A stretch of DNA of 34,535 nt from Bacteroidota bacterium (GCA_038746285.1 JBCDKT010000042.1:1-34535); one strand, 5' to 3'; counted from the first letter of the stretch, positions 14,816-22,722 are shown. Numbers and translations: made by a program. Notes: generated by a model from the letters alone, not told the origin.

Positions 14816-17800
14816 TCAGAAGTCCAGCCCGATGGAGAAGTAGAGCTGGGCCTCGCCGAAGTCGCGGCCGTCGTAGGGCCAGGCCCAGTCGAGCCGCAGC
14901 GGGTAGCCCAAGAGGATCGTCCGAAGCCCGACACCCGCGCCGACGAGCAGGTCGTCGAAGACTTCCCGCCCCTCGTCGTTCAGCCGGCGGAGGTTGAAGT
15001 CGTCGGAGTAGATCACGCCTGCGTCGAGGAAGGCGGTGCCCTGGAGGTTGTAGAGCGGGAGGACGGGGATCGGGCCGGGGAGGATCGCGGCGAAGAGCGG
15101 GAACCGGAACTCGGCGTTGACGAGCCCGAAGCGCGAGCCGCTCCGCTCGTCGATCCCGAAGCCGCGCAGCGGGAGCACCGGCGTCAGGAAGGCGAAGTCG
15201 TTGACGTCGTCGATGGGGATGTTCTGGAAGCGGGGGTTGATCCAGTTCTGCACCCCGGCCGCGTAGAACCGCTGCGGGTTCGGCCCGAGGGAGAGGCCCG
15301 CGCTCGCCCGCAGCGCGAGCGAGTAGAACCGCCCACCGAGGTACTGACGTGCGTCGCCGAGGAGCGTGGCGAACGTCACCGACGGGCCGGGGCTCCCCTC
15401 CAGCCGGAGCGCGTACCGCCGCCCGCCTGCGGGAAACAGGAAGCCCGGCTCGGTCATGTCGACCGTGTAGGTCGCCGACGGGTTGAAGACGGTCCGGCTG
15501 CGCGACTGGAGCGCCGGGTCCACGAGGTCCGTCACCGACGTGCCGATCACCGACAGGTCGGTCTCGACGCGGCGGAACTTGTCGAGCGGGTACGACGCCG
15601 AGACCGTGAGGCCGTAGTTGCGGTAGCGGAAGACCGTCTCGCGCGAGAAGTCGGTGAGCTGCCGGGCGAGGTGGAAGCCAGTGAGGGCGAAGTCGGTCCG
15701 GCGCGGGAGGTAGCGGTAGGAGAGCAGGTAGTCCGAGTTGCGGAGGTCGATGATGAGGTTCGTCGCGGCGAAGACCTGGTGGTTGCCGAGCATGTCGGAG
15801 AAGAGCATCTGGGTGACGCTCTGGACCCCGAAGATGGCGTCGTAGCCGACGTTGCCGTAGACGATGTCCGGCGTGAACCGGAGCCGGTAGCGCTTCTCCT
15901 TGAAGGAGCCGTCCTCGTTGAGGTTATCCAGCGATTCGAAGCGCGGGCGGACCTTCTCCTCACGCCGCCGCTGCGCCTCCTCGAAGGCCTCGGAGAAGAC
16001 GTAGTTGCGGAAGTCGACCCGGACCTCGCCGTACGCCGTCGAGTCCGCCTCGCCCTCAGCCGTTTCGCCGGACGCCTCCAACGTAGGGGCAGGTCTCGTG
16101 CCTGCCTCCTCGGGGCCGACACGCGGGTCTGCCCGTACGCCGCCAACTCCGCTCGTCCCGACGGCCTCGGTGGAGGCGATCAGGTCCTCGGGCAGGCGGC
16201 GCGTGCGCATCGGGTCGGCGAGGAAGGGGGCCTCGCTGGCGGCCTCGCGCAGGATCGGGTTGCCGTCGAGCGTGCCCGCCCCGGCGAGGGCGACGGCCGG
16301 GGCGTCCTCGGCGACGGTGCCCTGGACGCGCTGCGCCCACACCGTCGGCCGGAGCGTCTCGCCCTCCAGGGTGCGTCCGAACGGGTCCCGCAGGAGGTAG
16401 ACCGACTGCACGCCCTCTTTGAGCGCGACGAGCGCCGCGCGCGACCCGTCGGCGCTGAGGCTGACCTGGGTGACGCCGACCATGAGGTCCGTCAGCGGAC
16501 GCTCGGCCCCCGTACCGAGGGTGTGCTCCCAGAGGTTGTAGACCCCGTTGCGGTCCGAGACGAACAGCACCCGGCCGGGGTCGGACCCGAAGGCGGCGCT
16601 CTGCTCGTCCCAGTCGGCGCTGTCGGTCAGCCGGTCGAGCCGGTGCGGCGCGTCGAGGTCGAGGCGGTAGAGGTCGAACTGCGCGTAGTCGTGCCCGAGG
16701 AGGTCGAACGCTTCGGCGGTGTAGCGGCCGGTCCGGACGTGCGCGCCCCGGTCCGAGTGGAAGACGAGCGAGCGCCCGTCGGGGCTCCACGCCGGCTCGT
16801 GGTCGCTGAAGATGTCGGCCGTGTAGTTCATCGTCTCGCCCGATTCCAGGTCGAGCACGTAGAGGTCGGACTGCGGCCCGGCCGTCCCCTCGAAGGCGAT
16901 CCGGTCCCCCGCCGGGCTCCACTTGACGCTTACGATGGCGTCGATGTCGGGGACGCGGTAGTGGACCGCCTCGCGCGTGGCGACGTCCACAATCGCAATG
17001 GCGTCGCTCTGCCCGCTCTTGACGGCGACCGCGAGGCGCTCCCCGTCCGGCCCCCACGAGAGGCCGGGCGTGAGGATGCGGAGGCTCTCGAACTGCGGGT
17101 TGTTCTGCCCATCGATGATCTTGCGCGGCGGCGCGTCGCCGGTCGTCGAGACGACGTAGACGTCGAAGAGCGGACCCTTCGCCGTGAGGAACGCCACGCG
17201 GTCACCCTGCGGCGAGATCGCCGGGCTGGTGTTGTAGAACCCGCCGTTCTTGTCGGTGACGAGGGCTTTTGCGATCTGGTCGAGGTCCTCGCGCGCGGCG
17301 ACCTCGGGGAAGTAGACGGCCTTGAGCGTGTTGTGCCAGCGCTCGGAGAGGTCGTCGAGGCTGAGGCCGGTGGCGCGCTTGAACGAGCCGCCGACGGACC
17401 GGCTGACGCGGAGGCGCTGGAGGATCTCGGTGATCTTCTCGCGGCCGTACTGCGCCGCGATGTAATCCCACACGCCCTGCCCGCCCCGGTAGGCGAAGTA
17501 GCCGCCGAGCCCCTGGATCGGCGCGAGGTAGTCGTTCACGACGGCGTCGCGGACGAACATGTCGGAGTTCGTGTCCCACCCGAGCGCCGAGTACTCGGCG
17601 ATCCCCTCGTTGAACCACAGCGGGATCTGGAGCCGGATGCCGTTCTGGATGATCGACTGGATCGATCCGCCGTAGAACATGTCGTTGACGACGGCGTGGA
17701 CGATTTCGTGGTGGATCACCCGGCGGAAGTCGCGGTAGTCGCCGGTGAACGGGACGGCGACGCGGTTCTTGAACAGCTCGGTGACGCCGCCGATGCCCTC

Positions 17801-18139
17801 GGAGTAGATCGGCAGGTTGACGGCGTTCGTGACGACGAAGTCGTTGTGGCTCTGGTAGACGAGGAACGGAATCCGGTCGGTGATCCGGTAGCCGAAGAGC
17901 TCGCTGATCTGAGCGTAGGCGTCCTCGGCCGCGTGGGCGGTGAAGTCGGCGAGGGCGCGCCCGCCCGGCTCGTAGTAGAAGATGTCGAAGTGCGTACTCT
18001 GGAGGTACTGCCAGTCGAGGTTTTCGTACTGGACCTTGTTCTTGCCGAAGCGGAAATACTGCGCCTCGGCCACGCCCGGCCACCCCCCCGTGACGAGGGC
18101 CGCGACAAGGGCGAGGGGTAGCAGGCAGCGGCGAGGCAT
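14816..18139 (-). CDS. Metallopeptidase-like / TolB-like propeller / outer-membrane barrel fusion protein
   Basis: A 1107-residue protein. A signal peptide (MPRRCLLPLALVAALVTGGW, cleaved after about AEA) leads into a gluzincin-like domain with HEIVH at residues 144-148 and a downstream NEGIAEY whose Glu178 fits the third zinc ligand. A beta-propeller of TolB/WD40-like repeats follows (for example SPQGDRVAFLT, SWGPDGERLAVA, WSPDGRSLVFHSDRG). The C-terminal third is rich in alternating strands (RLRFTPDIVYGNVGYDA, LRGFGIDERSGSRFGL) and ends LYFSIGLDF with a terminal Phe, the mark of an Omp85/BamA-like barrel. It is probably an outer-membrane protein. In-frame repeat sequence is inserted at about residues 667-686. 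The start at 18139 gives a good signal peptide. Confidence 0.85.
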   Translation of the reverse strand: MPRRCLLPLALVAALVTGGWPGVAEAQYFRFGKNKVQYENLDWQYLQSTHFDIFYYEPGGRALADFTAHAAEDAYAQISELFGYRITDRIPFLVYQSHNDFVVTNAVNLPIYSEGIGGVTELFKNRVAVPFTGDYRDFRRVIHHEIVHAVVNDMFYGGSIQSIIQNGIRLQIPLWFNEGIAEYSALGWDTNSDMFVRDAVVNDYLAPIQGLGGYFAYRGGQGVWDYIAAQYGREKITEILQRLRVSRSVGGSFKRATGLSLDDLSERWHNTLKAVYFPEVAAREDLDQIAKALVTDKNGGFYNTSPAISPQGDRVAFLTAKGPLFDVYVVSTTGDAPPRKIIDGQNNPQFESLRILTPGLSWGPDGERLAVAVKSGQSDAIAIVDVATREAVHYRVPDIDAIVSVKWSPAGDRIAFEGTAGPQSDLYVLDLESGETMNYTADIFSDHEPAWSPDGRSLVFHSDRGAHVRTGRYTAEAFDLLGHDYAQFDLYRLDLDAPHRLDRLTDSADWDEQSAAFGSDPGRVLFVSDRNGVYNLWEHTLGTGAERPLTDLMVGVTQVSLSADGSRAALVALKEGVQSVYLLRDPFGRTLEGETLRPTVWAQRVQGTVAEDAPAVALAGAGTLDGNPILREAASEAPFLADPMRTRRLPEDLIASTEAVGTSGVGGVRADPRVGPEEAGTRPAPTLEASGETAEGEADSTAYGEVRVDFRNYVFSEAFEEAQRRREEKVRPRFESLDNLNEDGSFKEKRYRLRFTPDIVYGNVGYDAIFGVQSVTQMLFSDMLGNHQVFAATNLIIDLRNSDYLLSYRYLPRRTDFALTGFHLARQLTDFSRETVFRYRNYGLTVSASYPLDKFRRVETDLSVIGTSVTDLVDPALQSRSRTVFNPSATYTVDMTEPGFLFPAGGRRYALRLEGSPGPSVTFATLLGDARQYLGGRFYSLALRASAGLSLGPNPQRFYAAGVQNWINPRFQNIPIDDVNDFAFLTPVLPLRGFGIDERSGSRFGLVNAEFRFPLFAAILPGPIPVLPLYNLQGTAFLDAGVIYSDDFNLRRLNDEGREVFDDLLVGAGVGLRTILLGYPLRLDWAWPYDGRDFGEAQLYFSIGLDF
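16082..16139. repeat. REP-like element inserted in frame within the protease-barrel gene
   Basis: The outer arms CGTAGGGGCAG (16082-16092) and CTGCCCGTACG (16129-16139) are inverted with one mismatch. Inside the left arm is a GGCAGG...CCTGCC hairpin and on the right a related GCGGGTCTGCCC. The layout and GTAGGGGC start link it to the palindromes at 7894 and 18547. The host protein segment across it (RADPRVGPEEAGTRPAPTL) is low-complexity and joins the propeller to the barrel. Confidence 0.7.
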
Positions 18140-18244
18140 AGCGGCGTGGATCGGACAGGGAAGACTAGCCCATTTGCCCGCCCGATGCAAGGCAAACTGG
18201 ACGGGCGAAGGTTACAACGCGCTCCGGCCGGGGTCTATTGGGCG

Positions 18245-18850
18245 ATGCCCTACGACCCGTCCCGTCACCACCGCCGCTCGGTCCGGCTCCGCGGCTACGA
18301 CTACGCGCAGCCGGGGGCGTACTTCGCCACCGTCTACCTCCATGATCGTCAGGTCTCCCTTCTTGGCGACGTTCGGGACGGCGTGATGCGCCTGTCCGAG
18401 GCCGGCGCAATCGTGGAGTCTGCGTGGGACCACCTGCCCTCGCATTATTCGCACGTTCGCCTCGACGTGTTTGTGGTGATGCCCAACCACATCCACGGCA
18501 TCATCGGCCTCGTCGACCCAACCGACGGCTCATGCGCCACCGATGTCGTAGGGGCGGGTTTGAAACCCGCCCCTACGGGGGCCTCGCAAAACGGCCCGCG
18601 ACGGCCGAAACGGCACGGCCTGCCAGAAATCGTGCGCGGGTTCAAAACGTTCTCGGCCCGGCGCATCAACCGGGCGCGTGGAATGTCCGGCGTACCTGTG
18701 TGGCAGCGCAATTATTGGGAACGCGTCATCCGCAACGAGCGCGAACTGGACCTCGTGCGGCGGTACATCCGCGACAACCCGGCCCGCTGGCACCGCGACC
18801 GGATGCACCCAAACCGGACAGACCCAGGCAGACGGCTGCCTCAGGCGTAG
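18245..18850 (+). CDS. REP-associated tyrosine transposase (RAYT, Y1_Tnp/IS200-like HUH fold)
   Basis: A 201-residue protein starting MPYDPSRHHRRSVRLRGYDY. It carries the HUH motif PNHIHGII (His82, His84), then WQRNYWERVIRNERELD, and the RRYIRDNPARW segment that holds the usual catalytic Tyr (Tyr174). RAYTs cut and move REP hairpins and are single-copy chromosomal genes, not part of an IS. The start was placed at ATG 18245 because the family begins there; an upstream ATG is in frame but unsupported. The gene carries a 31-bp palindrome in frame (residues about 101-111, VGAGLKPAP). It overlaps the stop of the convergent ABC permease gene by 10 bp. Confidence 0.9.
   Translation: MPYDPSRHHRRSVRLRGYDYAQPGAYFATVYLHDRQVSLLGDVRDGVMRLSEAGAIVESAWDHLPSHYSHVRLDVFVVMPNHIHGIIGLVDPTDGSCATDVVGAGLKPAPTGASQNGPRRPKRHGLPEIVRGFKTFSARRINRARGMSGVPVWQRNYWERVIRNERELDLVRRYIRDNPARWHRDRMHPNRTDPGRRLPQA
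18547..18577. repeat. 31-bp perfect palindrome inside the RAYT coding sequence
   Basis: Arms of 15 bp (CGTAGGGGCGGGTTT at 18547-18561 and its exact reverse complement at 18563-18577) are separated by one base. It encodes V-G-A-G-L-K-P-A-P in frame. Translated copies of such palindromes (GAGLKPAP and similar) are, in my recollection, common at this position in RAYT proteins. Confidence 0.85.
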
Positions 18851-20136
18851 CGCACCCACCGCGCGAGGTCGCGGAAGCTCGCCTTCTTGCCGTACATCAG
18901 AATCCCGACCCGGTAGATGCGGCTCGCCAGCCAGATCGTCCCGACGAACGCGGCGGCGAGGAGCGTGAGCGCGAGCGCCATCTGCCAGAACGGAACGTCC
19001 GTCGCCGCGGCGCGGACCACCATCAGGATCGGCGAGAAGAACGGGACGAGCGACAGCACCACCGACATCGGCGCGTCGGGGTTGTCAGCGATGAAGGGGA
19101 GGAAGAGCGCAGGTAGGATGATAGGGATGTAGAGCGGCGTCTGCAGGCTCTGGGCGTCGCTCTCCTGTTCGACGGCCGAGCCGACCGCCGCGAAGAGGCT
19201 GCCGTAGAGGAGGTAGCCCCCGAGGAAGAACAGGAGGAAGTAGACGATTAGGTCGAAGGGGATGTCGGCAAGGCTGAAGCCCGACGGGTCGAACGGCAGG
19301 TCCTGCACTTCGGCCGCCTCGGCTCCGGCGAGGGCCGCCGGGTCAACGAGGGCTCCGAGCACGGCCCCGGCCGCGAACAGGCCCGCGAGCGCGAGCACGA
19401 CCCACAGCACGAACTGCGTCAGCCCGACCGCCCCGATCCCGAGCACCTTGCCCATCATGAGCTGGAACGGCTTCGCACTCGACGCCACGACCTCGATGAT
19501 CCGGTTGGTCTTCTCCTCGATCACCCCGCGCATCACCATCGCGCCGTAGACGAACATAGCGATGTAGATGACGAATCCCATCGCATAGCCCAGGCCAGAG
19601 TAGACCCACGACGTGTCCTCGGCCTCGCCCTCCTCGGTGAGCGCGACCATCCGCACGTCCACGCCGGACTCGGCCGCCCGGAGCACGTCGTCCGAGGCAC
19701 CCGTCGCCCGGAGACGCGCCCGACGCACCACGTCCTCGACCGCCCGCTGAAGCCGCATCTGCGCCGAGAAGCCGCCGACGCCCTCGGAGTAGAACGCCGC
19801 CTCGTCGTCGCCGCTGATGAGGCGCTCCGGGAGCACGAAGTAGCCGTCGAGGGCACCCCGTTCGACGCGGGCGCGGAGGCTGTCGAGCGGGGCCGTCTCG
19901 ACGAGCGCCGCGTAGTTGTCCGGCAGCCGCTCCGAGAGCGCCGCGCCAAGCTCTCCCGTCTCATCGACCACCGCGACCGTCCGCGCCCCGCCTTCCTGCG
20001 TCACGATGCCAACCCACACCGAGACGGCGACGAGCGCCAGCAAGGCAATCGGCGCGAGGAGCGTGGCGATGACAAAGGCCTTGGTGCGGACCCGGCGGAG
20101 GTACTCGCTCCGGGCGATGAGCGGAATCTTGTTCAT
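18841..20136 (-). CDS. ABC-2 type transporter permease (NatB-like)
   Basis: A 431-residue integral membrane protein. The first TM follows MNKIPLIARSEYLRRVRTKAF (IATLLAPIALLALVAVSVWV), then comes a large extracytoplasmic loop of about 150 residues (VAVVDETGELGAALSERL ...). Several TM segments follow (GYAMGFVIYIAMFVYGAMVM, VGLTQFVLWVVLALAGLF, LIVYFLLFFLGGYLLYGSLF, VLSLVPFFSPILMVVRAAA). The cytoplasmic motif VIEEKTNRIIEVVASSAKP is diagnostic for NatB-like ABC-2 permeases. Homologues export sodium or small toxic molecules; the substrate here is unknown. The start codon overlaps the stop of the ATPase gene by 4 bp, so the two are translationally coupled and form one exporter. Confidence 0.92.
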   Translation of the reverse strand: MNKIPLIARSEYLRRVRTKAFVIATLLAPIALLALVAVSVWVGIVTQEGGARTVAVVDETGELGAALSERLPDNYAALVETAPLDSLRARVERGALDGYFVLPERLISGDDEAAFYSEGVGGFSAQMRLQRAVEDVVRRARLRATGASDDVLRAAESGVDVRMVALTEEGEAEDTSWVYSGLGYAMGFVIYIAMFVYGAMVMRGVIEEKTNRIIEVVASSAKPFQLMMGKVLGIGAVGLTQFVLWVVLALAGLFAAGAVLGALVDPAALAGAEAAEVQDLPFDPSGFSLADIPFDLIVYFLLFFLGGYLLYGSLFAAVGSAVEQESDAQSLQTPLYIPIILPALFLPFIADNPDAPMSVVLSLVPFFSPILMVVRAAATDVPFWQMALALTLLAAAFVGTIWLASRIYRVGILMYGKKASFRDLARWVRYA

Positions 20137-21143
20137 CGGGAGAGCGGGAGATCGGAGGATTGAGGGAGTGGGGTGCCGGCCTCGGCGCCCGAATCACCGT
20201 GGTCCATTCCCCGATCTTCTGGTTCGTCCGTCCCCCGGTCTCCATTCACCGCCATCACAAAAATCTCGGAGAGCGGCGGCTCGTTGAGCTCGAAGCGGTA
20301 GAGGTCGTCCACGCGCGGGAGGACGGTTTCGAGGACCTGCCGGGCGGTCGTCTCGCCGAGGAGGCGGAACTCGGCGTGGCCCGCCGTGCGCGAGCGGACG
20401 CGGATCGCCTCGCGCGCTTCGAGCCGGTCGAGGAACGCGTCGTCGCCGCTGAACTCCACGGTGACGGTGTTTTTGCCGAACGACCGCTTCACGTCGCGGA
20501 GCGAGCCGTGGAGCACCTCGCGCCCGCCGGCGATCAGGAAGAGGTCGTCGCAGAGCTGCTCGACCTGCTCCATCCGGTGGCTGGCGAAGAGGATCGTCCG
20601 GCCCGCCTCGCGGAGTTCGAGGATGATGTCCTGGAGGAGCGCCGCGTTGATCGGGTCGAGGCCGGAGAACGGCTCGTCGAAGATGAGCAGCTGCGGGCCG
20701 TGGAGGATCGTGGCGATGAACTGAACCTTCTGCTGCATCCCCTTCGACAACTCCTCGACCTTTTTGCCGGCCCAGCTTCGCGCCTCGAACCGGTCGAGCC
20801 AGCGGCGGGCGGCGGCGCGGGCGTCGGCCTTGGACAGCCCCTTCAGTTGGCCGAGGTAGACGAGCTGCTCGCCGACCTTCATCTTGCGGTAGAGGCCGCG
20901 CTCCTCGGGCAGGTACCCCATCCGCTGCTGCGACTGAGGGCCGACCGCCTCGCCGCCGAACGTGATCCGGCCCTCGTCCGGCGACGTGATGTAGGTGATC
21001 ATCCGGATCGTCGAGGTCTTCCCGGCCCCGTTCGGCCCGAGGACCCCGAAGATGCGCCCCGGCTCGACGGCGAACGAGACGCCGTCCACGGCGAGGTGCG
21101 CCCCGTAGCGCTTGGTGACGGTGTCGACGACGAGGGTGGACAT
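20133..21143 (-). CDS. ABC transporter ATP-binding protein (NatA-like)
   Basis: A 336-residue ATPase: Walker A LGPNGAGKTSTIRM (about residues 35-48), Q-loop near QRMGYLPEERGLY, a signature written ELSKGMQQKVQF, Walker B LLIFDEPFSGLDP, and the switch His in LFASHRMEQ. A C-terminal accessory domain follows (VEFSGDDAFLDRLEARE...). The last 30 residues (GTDEPEDRGMDHGDSGAEAG...) are acidic, low-complexity and probably recently added by readthrough into spacer sequence. It is upstream of the permease on the same strand with an overlapping ATGA, so the pair forms one exporter. The upstream 190 bp carry a TGTCATTGCGAG repeat. Confidence 0.93.
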   Translation of the reverse strand: MSTLVVDTVTKRYGAHLAVDGVSFAVEPGRIFGVLGPNGAGKTSTIRMITYITSPDEGRITFGGEAVGPQSQQRMGYLPEERGLYRKMKVGEQLVYLGQLKGLSKADARAAARRWLDRFEARSWAGKKVEELSKGMQQKVQFIATILHGPQLLIFDEPFSGLDPINAALLQDIILELREAGRTILFASHRMEQVEQLCDDLFLIAGGREVLHGSLRDVKRSFGKNTVTVEFSGDDAFLDRLEAREAIRVRSRTAGHAEFRLLGETTARQVLETVLPRVDDLYRFELNEPPLSEIFVMAVNGDRGTDEPEDRGMDHGDSGAEAGTPLPQSSDLPLSR

Positions 21144-21229
21144 GGAGGCGGAAGGTGAGCCGGGGTTCTATTCGAGCGACCGAGTCGGAAGTTACAGCCC
21201 CAGCCCCCCTACCTCCTTCTGTCATTGCG

Positions 21230-21330
21230 AGCGCAGCGAAGCAACCCCGAAGGGCTCGGCGCAGCCAATCTCCTGAGGTTTAGAATTCGTCGGGAGATTG
21301 CCACGTCGCCTACGGCTCCTCGCAATGACA
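21230..21330. repeat. TGTCATTGCGAG-type interspersed repeat, copy 1 (101 bp)
   Basis: It begins TGTCATTGCGAGCGCAGCGA and ends GGCTCCTCGCAATGACA, so the termini are inverted repeats, with an inner GAGATTGCCACGTCGCC block. It has the same orientation and near-identical ends to copy 2 at 22270-22358, but carries a 24-bp insertion near its left arm. It lies in the space between the ABC ATPase gene and a small membrane-protein gene. Similar elements are, to my knowledge, widespread in unrelated bacteria. Confidence 0.85.
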
Positions 21331-21333
21331 AAT

Positions 21334-21546
21334 TCAGAGCAGGAGTTGAAAGAGTGTCACTCCCGCAATCGCTGTCCAAAGTAAAACCCACCTAAGCCAT
21401 TCGTGGTTGCTGAAGTTGTCGAGGCTCCTGGGCCCAGTAAAGTCGTACCAGGGCTGTCCCTCCTCTCGCCCCCAGATTTTGTAGTAGAACCATGCCGACA
21501 AGAGCATGAATGCGAGCAGGGCAGCGAACAGCGCACCGTCGAACAT
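21334..21546 (-). CDS. Small hypothetical membrane protein
   Basis: A 70-residue protein with two probable membrane segments (MFDGALFAALLAFMLLSAWF and WVLLWTAIAGVTLFQLLL) joined by a polar loop rich in aromatic residues (YKIWGREEGQPWYDF). No family recognised. Base composition is lower in GC than the neighbours, and third-position GC bias is weaker. It ends 3 bp from repeat copy 1 and lies 6 bp downstream of the SH3-like gene on the same strand, so the two are probably co-transcribed. Confidence 0.6.
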   Translation of the reverse strand: MFDGALFAALLAFMLLSAWFYYKIWGREEGQPWYDFTGPRSLDNFSNHEWLRWVLLWTAIAGVTLFQLLL

Positions 21547-21552
21547 GGTACT

Positions 21553-21843
21553 TCATAGCAGCGCCATCCGGTCGGCCGGGATGGGCAGGAGGTACTGCGG
21601 CTCCATCACCTCCTCGTGGATGCCGAACTCGCCCGTGCCCCGGAAGTCGACCGCGACGAACTTCTCCGAGACGTGCGTCACCTCGCCGATGCCGTAGAAC
21701 GTCGGCGACGGGCCGTAGTAGACGAGGTCGCCCACGGCGAGCGGTGCCCCGTGCCGCGCCTTGCGGAAGTACGGGTACACCGTCGGCAAGAGCTCCAGCC
21801 GGTAGGCTGGGCGGCCGCGTCTGAAAAAGGCAGTGGGTTCCAT
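21553..21843 (-). CDS. Hypothetical protein with SH3-like beta barrel pattern
   Basis: A 96-residue protein. After a basic N-terminus (MEPTAFFRRGRPAYRLELLP) it shows GDLVYYGPSPTFYGIGEVTHV and FVAVDFRGTGEFGI, a 'GD-x-V ... G-x-G-x-V ... V-x-F' pattern often found in small SH3-like or Tudor-like domains that bind nucleic acid or protein. The match is a fold-level impression and no family name is secure. GC and codon use are normal for the window. It precedes the small membrane-protein gene by 6 bp on the same strand. Confidence 0.65.
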   Translation of the reverse strand: MEPTAFFRRGRPAYRLELLPTVYPYFRKARHGAPLAVGDLVYYGPSPTFYGIGEVTHVSEKFVAVDFRGTGEFGIHEEVMEPQYLLPIPADRMALL

Positions 21844-21961
21844 CGGGTTATCTTGGAGCGGGTGCGTAAACTACGGCCTGTTGCCGGTCCGGGCAGAACC
21901 ATTCGACGCGCCCTCCGGTATAGGCGAAGCGGCGTCGGCCGTTCATCTCTCCCACTCTAGC

Positions 21962-22249
21962 ATGGTCTCAGCGATGCAGTACGACGACAAGATTATTGAT
22001 CGGCAGGTTGGGCGCAACGCTCAACTCTACGCCCAGGCTGTCTCGGAGCTGACCTCGGAGGAGGACCGGTACCCGTACCTCCGCATTTTGGTATCGGTCA
22101 TCGAGCAGGCGCACCCGGAGTGGGGCCAGGCTCCGGAAAAGGACCGCCAGATCGCCGAGCTAGCCCACGACCTCTCCGGCGGCGCGCTCGACCTGGACGA
22201 GACCGCCCTCGTCGTCCGCGCCCGCGACGAGGAGCGTGGCTATCGGTAG
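21962..22249 (+). CDS. Small hypothetical protein, possibly related to DUF4290
   Basis: A 95-residue protein if started at ATG 21962 (91 if at ATG 21974, MQYDDKIIDRQVGRN). The pattern 'MQYD ... GRNAQLYAQAVSELTSEEDR' resembles the start of the Bacteroidota DUF4290 family, but that family is usually about twice as long, so this could be a shortened relative; the match is tentative. It is acidic and helical with no signal or membrane segment. It is divergent from the SH3-like gene (118 bp apart) and followed 20 bp later by repeat copy 2. Confidence 0.65.
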   Translation: MVSAMQYDDKIIDRQVGRNAQLYAQAVSELTSEEDRYPYLRILVSVIEQAHPEWGQAPEKDRQIAELAHDLSGGALDLDETALVVRARDEERGYR

Positions 22250-22269
22250 GGCTCAGTCAGAAGGATGGC

Positions 22270-22358
22270 TGTCATTGCGAGCGCAGCGAAGCAATCTCTT
22301 TGAGTATGAGGCTTTGATCAGGAGATTGCCACGTCGCCTTCGGCTCCTCGCAATGACA
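22270..22358. repeat. TGTCATTGCGAG-type interspersed repeat, copy 2 (89 bp)
   Basis: Termini TGTCATTGCGAG and CTCGCAATGACA are exact inverted repeats. The left block GCGCAGCGAAGCAATCTC and the right block GGAGATTGCCACGTCGCC are shared with copy 1, in the same orientation about 1 kb away; the loop between them differs. It lies between two small hypothetical genes. Confidence 0.88.
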
Positions 22359-22389
22359 AGCTGGACTTTACAGGACGGCACCTAAGACC

Positions 22390-22722
22390 GTGACCTCTGA
22401 ACAGGAAATTGCCGGACGCAGGAGCCTCGTCTCAGCAGCACGCGCTGTATTGACTCTGCAAATGGGTTTGGTGCCAGGATGCTCGCGGGTTCTCAATGCC
22501 GCATTTCATCTAGGCCGCGAATTTGCTGATCGCTTCGACAGCGAATACCCTGTTTTTTCCGTTGTCCGCAGTCGCACGCGACAATACCCTGTGTCAACAG
22601 AGCGGCTCCACTGGAACCCAGAGGTACTCCTCCAGCTCGATGCAGAATTAGCAGAGATAGAGACAGAACTGAGGCCCGCCGTGATGTCCGCTTGCTTCGC
22701 TGTTATTGATACGTACGGCTAA
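22390..22722 (+). CDS. Hypothetical protein, atypically low GC
   Basis: A 110-residue protein from a GTG start (MTSEQEIAGRRSLVSAARAV), with a helical middle (SRVLNAAFHLGREFADRF) and end (LLQLDAELAEIETELRPAVM). I recognise no family. Its base composition (mid-50s % G+C by eye) and use of codons such as TTT, ATT and GCA differ clearly from the surrounding genes, suggesting recent arrival. It sits 31 bp after repeat copy 2 and 20 bp before the ruvC stop, convergent with ruvC. It could be a real orphan gene or a decaying one. Confidence 0.5.
   Translation: MTSEQEIAGRRSLVSAARAVLTLQMGLVPGCSRVLNAAFHLGREFADRFDSEYPVFSVVRSRTRQYPVSTERLHWNPEVLLQLDAELAEIETELRPAVMSACFAVIDTYG

Noticed and set aside
14792-18121. 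A plus-strand open frame of more than 1100 codons opposite the protease-barrel gene
   Set aside because: It is the antisense shadow of a GC-rich gene. The composition is Arg/Glu/Val-rich with no recognisable domain, whereas the minus strand has a signal peptide, HEIVH motif and barrel.
7894-18577. A claim that the RAYT at 18245 mobilised all three GTAGGGGC palindromes
   Set aside because: Shared ends and proximity are suggestive, but there is no cut-site or genome-wide copy data here. I list it as a hypothesis only.
21144-21229. A promoter for the ABC exporter in the spacer upstream of the ATPase
   Set aside because: No box resembling TTTG-N19-TAnnTTTG could be found by eye on the minus strand.
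21230-22358. The two TGTCATTGCGAG repeats as ends of a composite transposon
   Set aside because: No transposase lies between them and no target duplication is visible outside them. They are more simply two copies of a dispersed repeat.
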